This document shows positions 33,900-42,575 of a stretch of DNA of 60,784 nt, piece after piece. Both the position numbers and the translations under genes were made by a program. Source of the DNA: CAZMSQ01 sp964569025 (GTDB taxonomy: Bacteria; Bacteroidota; Bacteroidia; Chitinophagales; Saprospiraceae); NCBI GenBank assembly GCA_964569025.1, contig CAZMSQ010000014.1:1-60784 (forward strand), in the 5' to 3' direction. Position 1 is the stretch's first letter, and each line of letters starts with the position of its first letter. The notes under the pieces were generated by a model. The model saw nothing but the letters and a program-made list of their open reading frames with translations, was not told the origin of the DNA and ran no database searches.

Positions 33900-36641
33900 T
33901 CACGCAAAGGCCTTTTCTACGAGCTCTCGCTGCTGCTGGTCGTGCACCTTCTTATACCCTGTAGCCGGTGAGGCTCCAGGCTTTCTGCACACCACGGTCC
34001 AGTCACCTTTCGTATAGTTCATAGCCATATATTGCCAGGCGCCCATATTCTCAGGTTCTTCCTGAACCCAGTACCACTCAGCATTGGGATACCGCCCAGC
34101 AAGCGCATCGAGCTGGGTTTCGGGTAGTGGATAGAGTTGTTCTACCCTGATGATGGCCACATCATCATGGGCCTTTGATTCTTTTTCCTCAAGCAAGTCG
34201 TAATAGACCTTGCCCGTGCAGAGCAAAAGACGGCGTATTTTTTTGCCGCTCCGAGGGCCAACGGCCGAATCGTCAATCAGCTCGAGAAAACGGCGGTCTT
34301 TTTCAAACTCCGTCGGACTGGAAGTGCAGCGTGGATGGCGCAGTAATGACTTGGGAGACATCACCACAAGAGGTTTCCGAAACGGCCGGGCCAGCTGACG
34401 GCGAAGGAGGTGGAAGAAGTTGGCCGGGGTAGTGGCATTTGCGACCGTCATATTATAGTTGGCGCAATTCTGAAGGAATCTCTCAAGGCGTGCTGAGGAG
34501 TGCTCAGGGCCTTGCCCCTCGTACCCGTGCGGTAGCAGGAGTACGAGCCCGCTCTGGCGGCTCCATTTGCTTTCCGCAGCAGTAATATACTGGTCGATGA
34601 TGGTCTGTGCACCATTGTAGAAGTCGCCAAACTGAGCTTCCCAAATTACCAGTGAGTCAGGCGACGACATCGAGTAACCATATTCAAACCCGAGTACTGC
34701 AAACTCTGAAAGAAGGGAGTTGTATATATGGAAAAAGGCCTGTTTGCCACCGAGGTGGTCGAGGCGGTTGTACTCTTCAAAGGTATCCTTGTCAAAGAAC
34801 ACAGCATGCCGGTGCGAAAAGGTGCCGCGGCGTACATCCTGTCCGCTCATCCTGACATGTTTACCTTCCAGCAGAAGGCTTCCATAGGCTACCAGCTCTC
34901 CCATCGCCCAGTTGAGCTGGTCGCTGTCCATCAGCTTCCGGTTGCCTTTAAGCAAACGGTTCACCTTTCCAAGCGGTTTGAAGCCCTCCGGGACATTGAT
35001 GAGATGGTGAATAATCTGATCGAGCATGTCCCGACCGATTCCGGTTTCAGGCGATGATTCAAAATCTGAAGCATCTGTCGATTTTTGCAACTTTCGCCAT
35101 GCCTCTTCCGGCTCCTGATATTCGTATGGCAGTGGTTTTTCCTTCACCTCATCAAGGCGTTCCTGAAGGGTATTCCAGAAGTCTTTTTCCATCTGCTCGG
35201 CCAATTCTTTTTCGAGATCCCCCCGCTCAGCCAATTTGCGGGAGTACAGCTCCCGCGGATTGGGGTGGTCCTTGATGGTTACATACATCCGGGGCTGGGT
35301 GAAAGCTGGATCATCCCCTTCATTATGACCATGCCTACGGTAGCAGACCATGTCAATAAACACATCCGTGTTAAATGCCTGCCGATATTCGGTGGCCAGC
35401 TCAGCCGCAAAGACCACGGCTTCGGGGTCGTCTCCGTTGACATGGAAAACAGGTGCCTGTATGACTTTGGCCACATCTGTGCAATAGGTTGAGGAGCGCG
35501 CCTCGTCAAAGTCGGTGGTAAACCCAATTTGGTTGTTGATGACAAAATGGATGGTTCCTCCTGTGGCGTATCCTGGCAACTGACTCATCTGAGCCACTTC
35601 ATAAACCACTCCCTGCCCTGCCACCGCTGCATCTCCATGAATCAGCAATGGCAGAATGCGGTCGTAGTCTGATTCGTACAACAAATCAGCCTTGGCTCTG
35701 GAAAAGCCCTCAACCACAGGGTCTACAGATTCAAGATGTGAAGGGTTGGGCACCAGCTTCAGGTGTACTTTTTTTCCTGACGGGGTCACCACCTGAGACG
35801 AAAATCCGAGGTGGTATTTGACATCCCCATCACCAAAGCTCTGGTCCGGCATGACATTTCCCTCAAACTCAGTAAAAACCTGAGCATATGTCTTGCCCAT
35901 GATGTTGGTCAGCACGTTCAGCCTGCCGCGGTGTGCCATGCCAATGACCACTTCCTCCACTTTATCGTCTGTGGCCTTATTGATGATGGCATCAATGGCG
36001 GGGATGGTTGTTTCTCCGCCTTCAAGAGAGAACCGCTTTTGGCCGATGTATTTGGTGTGAAGGAAATTCTCAAAAACGGATGCTCCATTGAGTTTTTCCA
36101 GTATGCGTTGCTTTTTTTCTGGAGAAAATCCATAGTCAGCGCTTAGCGGCCTGTTTTCGATGCGGTCTCGCAACCACATTCTTCGGTTGCGGTCTTCTAT
36201 GTGGCTGAATTCAAATCCGATGGTCCCGCAATAGACCACCCGCAAATGGTCAAGAATCTGTTGCAAGGTAGCCTGCCCAAGACCCAACTCGTGACCGGCA
36301 TTAAATGGCTTGTGTAAATCTGCATCCTCCAGGCCATAGTCGTTGAGGTCCAGTCTCGGCTGACGATCAAGCCGCTGGCGAATAGGGTTGGTAGTGGACA
36401 AAAGGTGGCCGCGGTCGCGAAACCCATGGATGATTGACATCACGCCAAACTCCTTGGTCAGGCTCTGAACCGGAGCACCACCTACTGCGCCATCTTCCGC
36501 TTTGCGGTCAGCGGCAAAATCATAGCCCAGAAAAAACTGCCTCCAACTCTCATCGACTGATTCGGGATCCTTGCGGTATGACTGGTAGAGAGCCTCAATA
36601 TAGGCAGGATGTGCATTGGTTGTATGTGAGAAATCGTTCAT
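33900..36641 (-). CDS. sucA: 2-oxoglutarate dehydrogenase E1 component
   Basis: 913 residues from the ATG at 36641 (MNDFSHTTNAHPAYIEALYQ), which matches the family start; the frame opens 16 codons earlier. It is the thiamine-diphosphate decarboxylase of the TCA-cycle 2-oxoglutarate complex. Landmarks are SVDESWRQFFLGYDF at the N-terminus, EEVVIGMAHRGRLNVL, HGDAAVAGQGVVYE, VINNQIGFTTD, HGHNEGDDPAFTQP and LLPHGYEGQGPEHSSARLER. It follows sucB by 37 bases on the minus strand, the reverse of the usual sucA-sucB order. No lpd gene is in the window. Confidence 0.96.
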   Translation of the reverse strand: MNDFSHTTNAHPAYIEALYQSYRKDPESVDESWRQFFLGYDFAADRKAEDGAVGGAPVQSLTKEFGVMSIIHGFRDRGHLLSTTNPIRQRLDRQPRLDLNDYGLEDADLHKPFNAGHELGLGQATLQQILDHLRVVYCGTIGFEFSHIEDRNRRMWLRDRIENRPLSADYGFSPEKKQRILEKLNGASVFENFLHTKYIGQKRFSLEGGETTIPAIDAIINKATDDKVEEVVIGMAHRGRLNVLTNIMGKTYAQVFTEFEGNVMPDQSFGDGDVKYHLGFSSQVVTPSGKKVHLKLVPNPSHLESVDPVVEGFSRAKADLLYESDYDRILPLLIHGDAAVAGQGVVYEVAQMSQLPGYATGGTIHFVINNQIGFTTDFDEARSSTYCTDVAKVIQAPVFHVNGDDPEAVVFAAELATEYRQAFNTDVFIDMVCYRRHGHNEGDDPAFTQPRMYVTIKDHPNPRELYSRKLAERGDLEKELAEQMEKDFWNTLQERLDEVKEKPLPYEYQEPEEAWRKLQKSTDASDFESSPETGIGRDMLDQIIHHLINVPEGFKPLGKVNRLLKGNRKLMDSDQLNWAMGELVAYGSLLLEGKHVRMSGQDVRRGTFSHRHAVFFDKDTFEEYNRLDHLGGKQAFFHIYNSLLSEFAVLGFEYGYSMSSPDSLVIWEAQFGDFYNGAQTIIDQYITAAESKWSRQSGLVLLLPHGYEGQGPEHSSARLERFLQNCANYNMTVANATTPANFFHLLRRQLARPFRKPLVVMSPKSLLRHPRCTSSPTEFEKDRRFLELIDDSAVGPRSGKKIRRLLLCTGKVYYDLLEEKESKAHDDVAIIRVEQLYPLPETQLDALAGRYPNAEWYWVQEEPENMGAWQYMAMNYTKGDWTVVCRKPGASPATGYKKVHDQQQRELVEKAFA

Positions 36642-36678
36642 AACTTTCTGGTGGCTTGGCAACACGGATAGGGAGAAA

Positions 36679-37926
36679 TCAGATTTCAAGCAGCATTTTC
36701 AGCGGGTCTTCCAACAGCTGCTTTACCTTGACGAGGAAAGTTACTGAGGTGCTCCCGTCAATGACCCGATGGTCGTAAGAGAGCGCCACATACATCATCG
36801 GACGGATTTTCACCTCCCCGTTGACGGCAATGGGTCGCTGCTGAATGCTGTGCATCCCCAAAATTGCTGACTGAGGCTCATTGATAATCGGGGTACTGAG
36901 CAGAGACCCGAACACCCCTCCATTGGTAATTGTAAATGTGCCCCCTTGCATTTCCTCCAATGTGAGAGTGCCCTGACGGGCTTTATCTGCAAGAGCTTTG
37001 ATGCGTTTTTCAACATCTGCAAAGTGCAGTGATTCAACATTGTGAATCGGGGGCACCACGAGTCCATTGGGTGTGGAAATGGCTATGGAGATATCGGCAT
37101 AATCGTGGTAAATGAGGTCGTCTCCATCCAGAATGGCATTGACGTCAGGCATGTCCATAAGGGCTGTGGCGCAGGCTTTGGCAAACAGGCTCATGAAGCC
37201 CAGTTTGATGCCATACTTGGCCATAAAATCATCCTGATAGGTTTTGCGCATGGCCATGACCTGTGTCAGATCCACCTCATTGAAGGTGGTCAGCATGGCT
37301 GTGCTGTTTTTGGCAGACACAAGTCTTCGGGCAATGGTTCGCCGCATCCGAGACATTTTTTTGCGTGTCGTCTCCCGGCTGAAGGCCTGTGCCTGATTGG
37401 GTGATGAGGTCTCGGGGGTTGTGGCAGGTTCGGACTGAGGGGCATTCGATACCGCCGGCACCTGCGCAGCTTTCTCCACGTCAGGCTTGGTAATACGCCC
37501 GTCCTTGCCAGTACCGGTGACGGCTGACGCATCAATGCCGGCCTCACGCATCAGTTTGGCAGCCGAAGGAGAAGGATGGCCTGCTGCATAGGAGTCAGTC
37601 CCGGCCTGTGGTGAGGCAACGTCGGGCATAGGGGTTGGAGCAGTCGGTGTTTCGGCAGTCACAGACGCCTCGCCAGTGTCAGCACTGACACTGGTATCAA
37701 TTTTGGCAACCAATGCCCCTATTTCCAGATCGTCGCCCTCTGAGGCAACGTAAATTAATTTGCCCGCTGCCTCTGCCGGAAACTCCAGAGTGGCCTTGTC
37801 AGACTCAAACTCGCAGATAGGCTCGTCAAGCTCGACGTAGGCACCGTCAGGCTTCAGCCACTGTGACAAGGTCACTTCTGTGATGGATTCCCCCACAGAG
37901 GGCACTTTCATTTCGATGATGCTCAT
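36679..37926 (-). CDS. sucB: Dihydrolipoyllysine-residue succinyltransferase (E2)
   Basis: 415 residues from ATG 37926 (MSIIEMKVPSVGESITEVTL). The N-terminal lipoyl domain carries the lipoylated Lys44 in ESDKATLEF. A Pro/Ala/Thr-rich linker follows, then the E1/E3-binding domain (PSAAKLMREAGIDASAVTGT, about 120-155), a second linker and the catalytic domain (about 185-415) ending with SYDHRVIDGS, which holds the active-site His. It is the E2 core of the 2-oxoglutarate complex and is co-transcribed with sucA. A TACATTTG promoter box lies 18 bases upstream of its start. Confidence 0.96.
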   Translation of the reverse strand: MSIIEMKVPSVGESITEVTLSQWLKPDGAYVELDEPICEFESDKATLEFPAEAAGKLIYVASEGDDLEIGALVAKIDTSVSADTGEASVTAETPTAPTPMPDVASPQAGTDSYAAGHPSPSAAKLMREAGIDASAVTGTGKDGRITKPDVEKAAQVPAVSNAPQSEPATTPETSSPNQAQAFSRETTRKKMSRMRRTIARRLVSAKNSTAMLTTFNEVDLTQVMAMRKTYQDDFMAKYGIKLGFMSLFAKACATALMDMPDVNAILDGDDLIYHDYADISIAISTPNGLVVPPIHNVESLHFADVEKRIKALADKARQGTLTLEEMQGGTFTITNGGVFGSLLSTPIINEPQSAILGMHSIQQRPIAVNGEVKIRPMMYVALSYDHRVIDGSTSVTFLVKVKQLLEDPLKMLLEI

Positions 37927-37943
37927 AACGATATGCGTTTTGA

Positions 37944-37951
37944 CAAATGTA
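37944..37951 (-). promoter_or_regulatory. -7 promoter box TACATTTG for sucB-sucA
   Basis: An exact TAnnTTTG on the minus strand, 18 bases before the sucB ATG, in the 80-base gap behind mtaB. A start about 7 bases downstream leaves a leader of roughly 11 bases. It suggests that sucBA has its own promoter apart from mtaB. Confidence 0.5.
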
Positions 37952-38006
37952 AGCAGTTTGGGTGGTTCATGCGTATTGTCGGGAGTCAGCGATTTGACTG
38001 TTCGGA

Positions 38007-39350
38007 TCATCCAACTCCACAGGCAATTTTGGCCACCATGCGACCGTCGGGAGCCAGCTCCGTGAGTTCAGCCAATCCGACTTTGTTGATCCATGAGTCA
38101 TCCAACTTGAGATCAACCTTGATGTAATTATCTGTAAAGCCACTCACCCTTCCGGCTGCACTGTCATGCTCAAAGAGCACTTTCCGCTGCTGGCCTATGA
38201 AGCGGCTGTAAAAATGGCGTTTCTTTTTATCGGAAATCATTCGCAGCACTTCATTTCTTCTTCTCCGCTCTGCCACATCAACACCACCCTCCATTGATGC
38301 TGCCGGTGTGTTTGGGCGCTCCGAATAAGTGAAGACATGCAGGTAGGAGACATCCAGTTCGGTGATAAAGCGGCAGGTTTCCAGAAAATCCTCTTCACGC
38401 TCACCCGGAAATCCGACAATGAGATCGACTCCGATGCACGCATCAGGCATCAATTCGCGGATTCGCCCCACACGGTCTGCATAGAGCTCTCTTTTATAGC
38501 GCCGCCGCATCATGGCCAGCTGTCGGTTGTTGCCAGACTGCAGGGGCATGTGGAAATGCGGTACAAAGCGGCGCGAGGTCGCCACAAAATCGATGATCTC
38601 GTCTGTGCAGAGGTTGGGCTCAATTGAGGAAATGCGGAATCGCTCTATCCCGTCAACCCGGTCGAGCTCCCTGATCAGGTCTGAAAAAAGTGCTTCTTTA
38701 CGGGGTTTCACCCCTTCAAGAACCTCCGTGCCATTGCCGTAATCTCCGATGTTGACCCCCGTCAGCACAATTTCCCGAACGCCCTGCTCGGCAATGCTGT
38801 GCGCGTTTGCAACGACATTCTCAACCGTATCACTCCGGCTTTTCCCCCGTGCCAGAGGGATGGTGCAGAAGGTGCACTTGTAATCGCACCCATCCTGCAC
38901 CTTGAGGAAGGATCGCGTTCGGTCTCCAAAAGAAAAGGCATCAACAAAACTGCGAGCCTCCCTGACTTCTCCGGCCCGCACCCATCCTTTCCCGGGCGCC
39001 TTGGTAAGGGTGTCGACATAATCAACCACTCTGAATTTTTCGGCTGCCCCCAGTACCAGGTCAACCCCCGGTATTGAGGCAATTTCCTCAGGCTTTAATT
39101 GAGCATAACACCCAATGACCACCACCCGCGCTTCCGGGCGCTGCCGCAAGGCCCTCCGCACAATCTGCCGGCATTTCCGGTCCGCAAACTCGGTGACCGA
39201 GCAGGTGTTAATGACATAAATGTCTGACCCCTCTGAAAAATCAACGGTCTGATACCCGGCCTGCGCAAACGAGCGGCCAATCGCAGAACTTTCGGAGTAA
39301 TTGAGCTTGCAGCCCAATGTATAAAAGGAAACTGTGCGGGGCGTTGCCAT
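38007..39350 (-). CDS. mtaB: tRNA (N6-threonylcarbamoyladenosine(37)-C2) methylthiotransferase
   Basis: 447 residues. The enzyme adds a methylthio group to t6A37 of ANN-decoding tRNAs. The N-terminal MTTase domain has its three cluster cysteines in YTLGCKLNYSES (Cys14), VINTCSVTEFAD and VVIGCYAQLK. The radical-SAM motif is KVQDGCDYKCTFCTIPLARG (CxxxCxxC). A C-terminal TRAM-like domain follows (ERPNTPAASM region to the end). The LGCKLN start and TEFADRKCR stretch separate MtaB from MiaB and RimO. It is followed by sucB after 80 bases. Confidence 0.94.
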   Translation of the reverse strand: MATPRTVSFYTLGCKLNYSESSAIGRSFAQAGYQTVDFSEGSDIYVINTCSVTEFADRKCRQIVRRALRQRPEARVVVIGCYAQLKPEEIASIPGVDLVLGAAEKFRVVDYVDTLTKAPGKGWVRAGEVREARSFVDAFSFGDRTRSFLKVQDGCDYKCTFCTIPLARGKSRSDTVENVVANAHSIAEQGVREIVLTGVNIGDYGNGTEVLEGVKPRKEALFSDLIRELDRVDGIERFRISSIEPNLCTDEIIDFVATSRRFVPHFHMPLQSGNNRQLAMMRRRYKRELYADRVGRIRELMPDACIGVDLIVGFPGEREEDFLETCRFITELDVSYLHVFTYSERPNTPAASMEGGVDVAERRRRNEVLRMISDKKKRHFYSRFIGQQRKVLFEHDSAAGRVSGFTDNYIKVDLKLDDSWINKVGLAELTELAPDGRMVAKIACGVG

Positions 39351-39440
39351 ACTGACTGATATTGCTCAGCAAAACAACCGCGAGCGGAACTTGGTTTGAC
39401 AACCAGAAGCTCTCCGGAAGATGTGCTGAATCACGATGGG

Positions 39441-39448
39441 CAAAAGTA
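39441..39448 (-). promoter_or_regulatory. -7 promoter box TACTTTTG for mtaB
   Basis: An exact TAnnTTTG on the minus strand, about 90 bases before the mtaB ATG. It is embedded in CCGTACTTTTG, an 11-mer also found before kdsD. The surrounding 202-base gap has no credible gene; a 73-residue frame at 39366-39587 overlaps the box and the 3' end of the next gene. Confidence 0.45.
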
Positions 39449-39552
39449 CGGTATTCAAGGCGGTATGAGAAAGAAAGACCCTTCTTTTCAGAAGTCCCAA
39501 CCGCTCATAATTTCTGGTCGCCCTGAGCTGTTTGACATTGTCTTCGGTGAAA

Positions 39553-40773
39553 TCAGAATATGATGAATGCCAAAGCAAAAACAACAACCGCCAAAATCAG
39601 GCCATACATGAAGATGCCATAGCAAATACTGAGATAACGGTACTTTTTGGCCAGCACCACCCCGAGAAAATAAAGATCCCGCGTCATGGAGGCATATAAA
39701 AAGTCATTGTCCTTTATCATCTCTGCCATCCCATACTGATAATCGTCAAGAGACATCCGGTAATAGTTTCCAAAAAACAGAAGATTTGACCGGCGCGCTT
39801 CAATGTCTTCACGGCTGACTCGCCCCTCAGTGATTTTTGGTCGGGTTGAAAGGGTCGCAAACACAATGGCCAAAAGGCACACTGTTAGCAGAACGATGGT
39901 CGGGAGAATGAGCTTTGGATCAGAGCTGAACTTTGGCACCAGCGTTGAGACGATGATGGACACTATGATCGCATTGATGCTCAGCATGATGTTGGCCTTG
40001 TTGTCGGCTATAGAGCTGAGGTTGACATGGGTGCGGTAGGTGGCGCGGTACATGGTTTCCACCCCTCGCCCGAGGTTGAGCTGCTTGAGTTCTTTATTAC
40101 TGGTCTTAAGCAGTTTTTTCTGCTTCTTTGATTTCTTTTCAGGCTCCTCAACGCTTATCCGGATGTCAGGGTCGAGGCGGAGACGTTGCTTATGGAGCAG
40201 TCGGATGTGGCGTTGTTTTTCATCGTTGTACAACTCAAAAGCAATCGGGGTGTGGTAGCTGTGAGATTGAAGAAAGGTAAGCTCCTGATTTACCCACTCC
40301 TGCTCCGTCAGAATGGTCCCGCGGGTCAGGGCTTTTTCATGGCGGAGTCTGGAGCTCAAATCCCAGAAGGTGGGCTTGCCGAGGTGAGCGAGATCTGCAT
40401 CGCAAAGAATCTCCGACAGGAGGTCTCGCGGCTCTGCCGAAAGGCGGGTGTCGAGAATGCACGCTTTGACGAGTGCAATGTCTTCAGCAGAATAACCATG
40501 GGAGCCGAGGAAGGCAGCTGCATGTTCTGCACTGCGGGTCTCGTGGTCTTCGGCGCCCTCTGCATACCCTGAATCGTGAAACCAGGCTGCAATTAGGAGA
40601 AGCTCCCGCTCTCTTTCCGTCAGGTCAAAGCGGCTGCCCAACTCCTGAGCGGCTTCCACAACTTGAGAGGTGTGGGCAAAATTGTGAAAGGTGTGGCCCG
40701 CTGAAACAGCAGCCTCCATATGCGCCCGGACAGTTGCTTCAGCCTTGGCAAGAATCTGAGAAGTGTCATTCAT
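39553..40773 (-). CDS. HD-domain protein with C-terminal PycTM membrane module (Pycsar effector family)
   Basis: 406 residues. Residues about 15-185 form an HD phosphohydrolase domain with His30/His34, the His66-Asp67 pair in AAWFHDSGYAEG and a later Asp in EILCDADLAHLG. A basic coiled linker (about 190-245) leads into a PycTM/DUF5706 module: HVNLSSIADNKANIMLSINA, two TM helices around 265-320 and a third near the C-terminus. PycTM proteins in Pycsar defence open the membrane on binding cCMP or cUMP. Here no uridylate/cytidylate cyclase is adjacent, so the HD-PycTM form may sense or degrade a nucleotide. The mtaB gene lies 202 bases downstream. Confidence 0.85.
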   Translation of the reverse strand: MNDTSQILAKAEATVRAHMEAAVSAGHTFHNFAHTSQVVEAAQELGSRFDLTERERELLLIAAWFHDSGYAEGAEDHETRSAEHAAAFLGSHGYSAEDIALVKACILDTRLSAEPRDLLSEILCDADLAHLGKPTFWDLSSRLRHEKALTRGTILTEQEWVNQELTFLQSHSYHTPIAFELYNDEKQRHIRLLHKQRLRLDPDIRISVEEPEKKSKKQKKLLKTSNKELKQLNLGRGVETMYRATYRTHVNLSSIADNKANIMLSINAIIVSIIVSTLVPKFSSDPKLILPTIVLLTVCLLAIVFATLSTRPKITEGRVSREDIEARRSNLLFFGNYYRMSLDDYQYGMAEMIKDNDFLYASMTRDLYFLGVVLAKKYRYLSICYGIFMYGLILAVVVFALAFIIF

Positions 40774-40830
40774 TCCGAATCATGTCTGCGTGACAGAATG
40801 CAGGGAATCATTCAACCCTGGAGAGGGGTG

Positions 40831-40846
40831 GAAATTACGGAATTTC
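40831..40846. promoter_or_regulatory. Perfect inverted repeat GAAATT-acgg-AATTTC upstream of the HD-PycTM gene
   Basis: A 6-bp inverted repeat with a 4-base centre lies 58 bases before the HD-PycTM ATG, in an 86-base gap. It has no T-run, so it looks more like an operator than a terminator. On the minus strand it contains TAATTTCC, a weak -7 match. Function is a guess. Confidence 0.25.
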
Positions 40847-40859
40847 AGGTTGCGTGATC

Positions 40860-42272
40860 CTATTGGAAATAAATAATGTCGCACTGTCCAAGATCAGAAT
40901 TCAGAATTTCAGTTCGCTTAATCTGGTCATTGTAAATTCTCAGAGCCATCGTGTTTGGCGGCTCATCGCCGAGATTGTTCGCATAGAGCAACAGGTAGTT
41001 ACGCTTGCCGGCTTCCAGCTGGAGCGTCAGGGTATGAGGCTCAGCTGAGAGGATGTGGTTGCGCAAAATCCAGCGACCGTTAAAGTTGAGTGACACAATG
41101 TCACCGTCAATTTTTTTGTGATCATAGAGTTCAATAGTCACGGTTTTGTCGTAAACCCGAACCTCCCGGCCCTCCAGAATTTTCCGCTCTGTCAGCTCTT
41201 CTGGGGCTGCCTCAGGCTTATCGTAAATGACCTCGCTGGTGCCGGCCGGCGAGTAGATGATAAACCCCCATTTGCCATTCTGATATACCCTGGCAAGGCC
41301 TTCCCTGAAATCATAGCCCAACTCAAACTCCGGCTGAATAACCAGTGTGCCCGCCATGTCTATGTAGCCCCACTTGCCGTCTTTTTGAACCCGCGCCAAA
41401 TTTTCTGAAAAATCACCGGCCTGATCATAGATCGGAGAGACCACAATCTGCCCCTTTGTATCGATGAATCCCCATTTCCCATTCATTTGAAATCTTGCGA
41501 GTTTGTGGGAATAATTGAAGAGCATCTCAAATTGCGGCTCGATGAGAAAAGAGCCATCTTTCCTGATGATACCAAACTTGCCGTTCGTTTCAACCCGCGC
41601 CAACCCTCCGGAAAAACTGCCTGCATATGTGTAAATGGCCGGAATAACCAGCGCACCGGTCTGGTCAATAAATCCCCAGGTGTCGCCGCGCTTCACACTG
41701 CACAATCCTTCATAAAAACCGAGCGCATCGCTGTAGGTAGGGCTCACCAGATACCGCCCATCTCTTCGGATGATTCCCCACTTGCCATTTTTCTGGATTG
41801 CGGCAAACCCCTCGCTGAAGGAGTGTGCTGACTCGTAAATCGAAGGGATGGCGTAATTCCCCTGGCGGTTGATGAACCCCCATGTCGAATCTTCCTTCAC
41901 GCAGGCAAGGCCCTCCTGAAAGGGACTGGTCACCTCGAACCGGGTCTGAATCACCAGCTTTCCCGCTTCATTGACGTAGCCACTGCGTGAGGTCATCGTG
42001 CGGAAATTAATAAAGCCTGCAGAGGCCAGTCCCTCAGAATAGGCGTCAATGATGTGATAGGTGGGAGGGATGGTGGTCGTGCCGGTATGATCGATAAATC
42101 CTTTTTCAATGCCCGAAATGACAACCGCATGGCCATCATAAAAATCGTAGGCCTTGTCGTAGTCAACCTTGAAGGCATACCGGTAATTGGCGCCACCCTC
42201 ACCCTGGGCGGCGAGAGAAATGGAAAGACTACTGAAAAAAATGAAACTGATAAGTACCTTTATGCTGTTCAT
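40860..42272 (-). CDS. Exported WG-repeat protein
   Basis: 470 residues from ATG 42272, which starts a signal peptide (MNSIKVLISFIFFSSLSISLAAQ); ATG 42287 is an alternative. About eight WG repeats follow (GKWGFIDxxGxxVIxPxYxxxxxFxEGLAxV), spanning roughly residues 40-345. The final 110 residues lack the repeat and begin after a linker with SEVIYDKPEAAPEELTER. WG repeats form beta-sheet scaffolds of unknown function, common in Bacteroidota. The C-terminal piece has no T9SS sorting motif, so the protein is probably periplasmic or outer-membrane associated. Confidence 0.85.
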   Translation of the reverse strand: MNSIKVLISFIFFSSLSISLAAQGEGGANYRYAFKVDYDKAYDFYDGHAVVISGIEKGFIDHTGTTTIPPTYHIIDAYSEGLASAGFINFRTMTSRSGYVNEAGKLVIQTRFEVTSPFQEGLACVKEDSTWGFINRQGNYAIPSIYESAHSFSEGFAAIQKNGKWGIIRRDGRYLVSPTYSDALGFYEGLCSVKRGDTWGFIDQTGALVIPAIYTYAGSFSGGLARVETNGKFGIIRKDGSFLIEPQFEMLFNYSHKLARFQMNGKWGFIDTKGQIVVSPIYDQAGDFSENLARVQKDGKWGYIDMAGTLVIQPEFELGYDFREGLARVYQNGKWGFIIYSPAGTSEVIYDKPEAAPEELTERKILEGREVRVYDKTVTIELYDHKKIDGDIVSLNFNGRWILRNHILSAEPHTLTLQLEAGKRNYLLLYANNLGDEPPNTMALRIYNDQIKRTEILNSDLGQCDIIYFQ

Positions 42273-42375
42273 GGTGTCATGTGGCATTTTGCTATTCCGG
42301 TTTGTAGGGATTGAAGCCCGATGATTCACCCGGATAGCAGAGTGGTATTGAGAATGAATGGGAACCGGCTCGGCG

Positions 42376-42383
42376 CAAAAATA
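42376..42383 (-). promoter_or_regulatory. -7 promoter box TATTTTTG for the WG-repeat gene
   Basis: An exact TAnnTTTG on the minus strand, about 104 bases before the WG gene ATG, in the divergent gap shared with mreB. No -33 TTG was found at the usual distance. Confidence 0.45.
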
Positions 42384-42488
42384 CAGGAAAATGACTCAGC
42401 ACACAGGGATTGAGCACCTTTTGGCTGCGGAATTGAAGAGTTTTTGAAATAAAGTGAAGAAAAATGCGTATTGTCGGGGTTGCAGTTC

Positions 42489-42496
42489 TATTTTTG
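42489..42496 (+). promoter_or_regulatory. -7 promoter box TATTTTTG for mreBCD
   Basis: An exact TAnnTTTG, 80 bases before the mreB ATG. A TTG at 42471-42473 stands 15 bases upstream, slightly shorter than the usual 17-23. This is the best promoter candidate for the mre operon. Confidence 0.5.
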
Positions 42497-42575
42497 TCTG
42501 TCATCTGTGCTGTCCGAACCGAAAACCGATAGGCCAGCGTGCGCAATTAAATAAGGAGAAACCACACAGCTGTCA

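Noticed and set aside
39366..39587. 73-residue minus-strand frame between mtaB and the HD-PycTM gene
   Set aside because: It overlaps the 3' end of the HD-PycTM gene and the mtaB promoter box, and its composition is not protein-like.
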